Shown piece after piece: positions 6,069 to 6,071 of a stretch of 6,071 nucleotides of DNA. Positions within the stretch are counted from its first letter, which is position 1, and each line of letters opens with the position of its first letter. This DNA comes from an uncultured Ruminococcus sp. (GTDB taxonomy: Bacteria > Bacillota > Clostridia > Oscillospirales > Ruminococcaceae), in the NCBI GenBank assembly GCA_946612185.1, contig CAMOEP010000155.1, positions 1 to 6,071 of the forward strand, given 5' to 3'. The position numbers and the translations under genes are program-made. The notes beneath the pieces were generated by a model. It saw nothing but the letters and a program-made list of their open reading frames with translations. It was not told the DNA's origin and ran no database searches.

Positions 6069-6071
6069 TCC

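Larger units (their letters stand above)
5847..6071. other. Structured stretch with no supported gene
   Basis: No open frame here has a ribosome binding site and a credible product. The stretch holds at least four short inverted repeats, a repeated 14/15-nt word and a G-rich end, listed separately. The density of dyads is far higher than in the other intergenic regions of this window. That suggests a functional non-coding locus such as a transfer origin, a dispersed repeat or a long structured leader. Confidence 0.5.

Noticed and set aside
1..6071. TCCCCTTT near the left edge (6-13) and its reverse complement near the right edge (6060-6067), as ends of an element
   Set aside because: Eight bases is well within chance, and no transposase or target-site duplication is visible.

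Overview
This window has about half G+C by eye. It holds three complete genes and two fragmentary edges. Strong AGGAGG-type ribosome binding sites, extended -10 promoters, a stand-alone biotin transporter subunit and a copper ATPase with heavy-metal domains at both ends fit a low-to-mid G+C Firmicute. A gut Clostridia member such as a Ruminococcus-like organism would suit. That placement is inference; there is no rRNA or marker gene to confirm it.

Layout, left to right. Positions 2-64 look like the last 20 codons of an unidentified rightward gene. A hairpin with T-runs on both sides (about 100-141) separates it from the convergent leftward gene bioY (142-720), the substrate-binding membrane protein of an ECF-type biotin importer. 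The 71-bp gap between bioY and the upstream gene packs in a full-consensus promoter, a very short leader and a large inverted repeat. The repeat overlaps both the -10 element and the ribosome binding site. Next comes a leftward copA (792-3323), a P1B-1 copper-exporting ATPase with an N-terminal and a C-terminal CxxC metal-binding domain. A 114-bp divergent intergenic region (3324-3437) carries two back-to-back promoters whose -35 hexamers lie 4 bp apart. The rightward gene (3438-5795) is a ten-helix P-type ATPase of the CtpE/Exp7-like group with a PEGL motif in TM4, probably a Ca2+ or related cation pump. After it, 5796-6071 holds no convincing gene. It contains a run of hairpins and a near-perfect 15-nt direct repeat, and it ends in a G-rich stretch that may be the leader of a gene beyond the window.

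How the genes work together: all three are inner-membrane transport proteins. CopA removes cytoplasmic Cu+. The CtpE-like pump probably handles Ca2+ or another cation, and BioY imports biotin using an energising module encoded elsewhere. No copper sensor (CsoR or CopY), separate CopZ or EcfA/T gene lies in the window. The regulatory DNA is the most unusual part: the hairpin shared by the copA end and bioY start, the closely packed divergent promoters, and the structured right-hand tail, which could be a transfer origin or a dispersed repeat.
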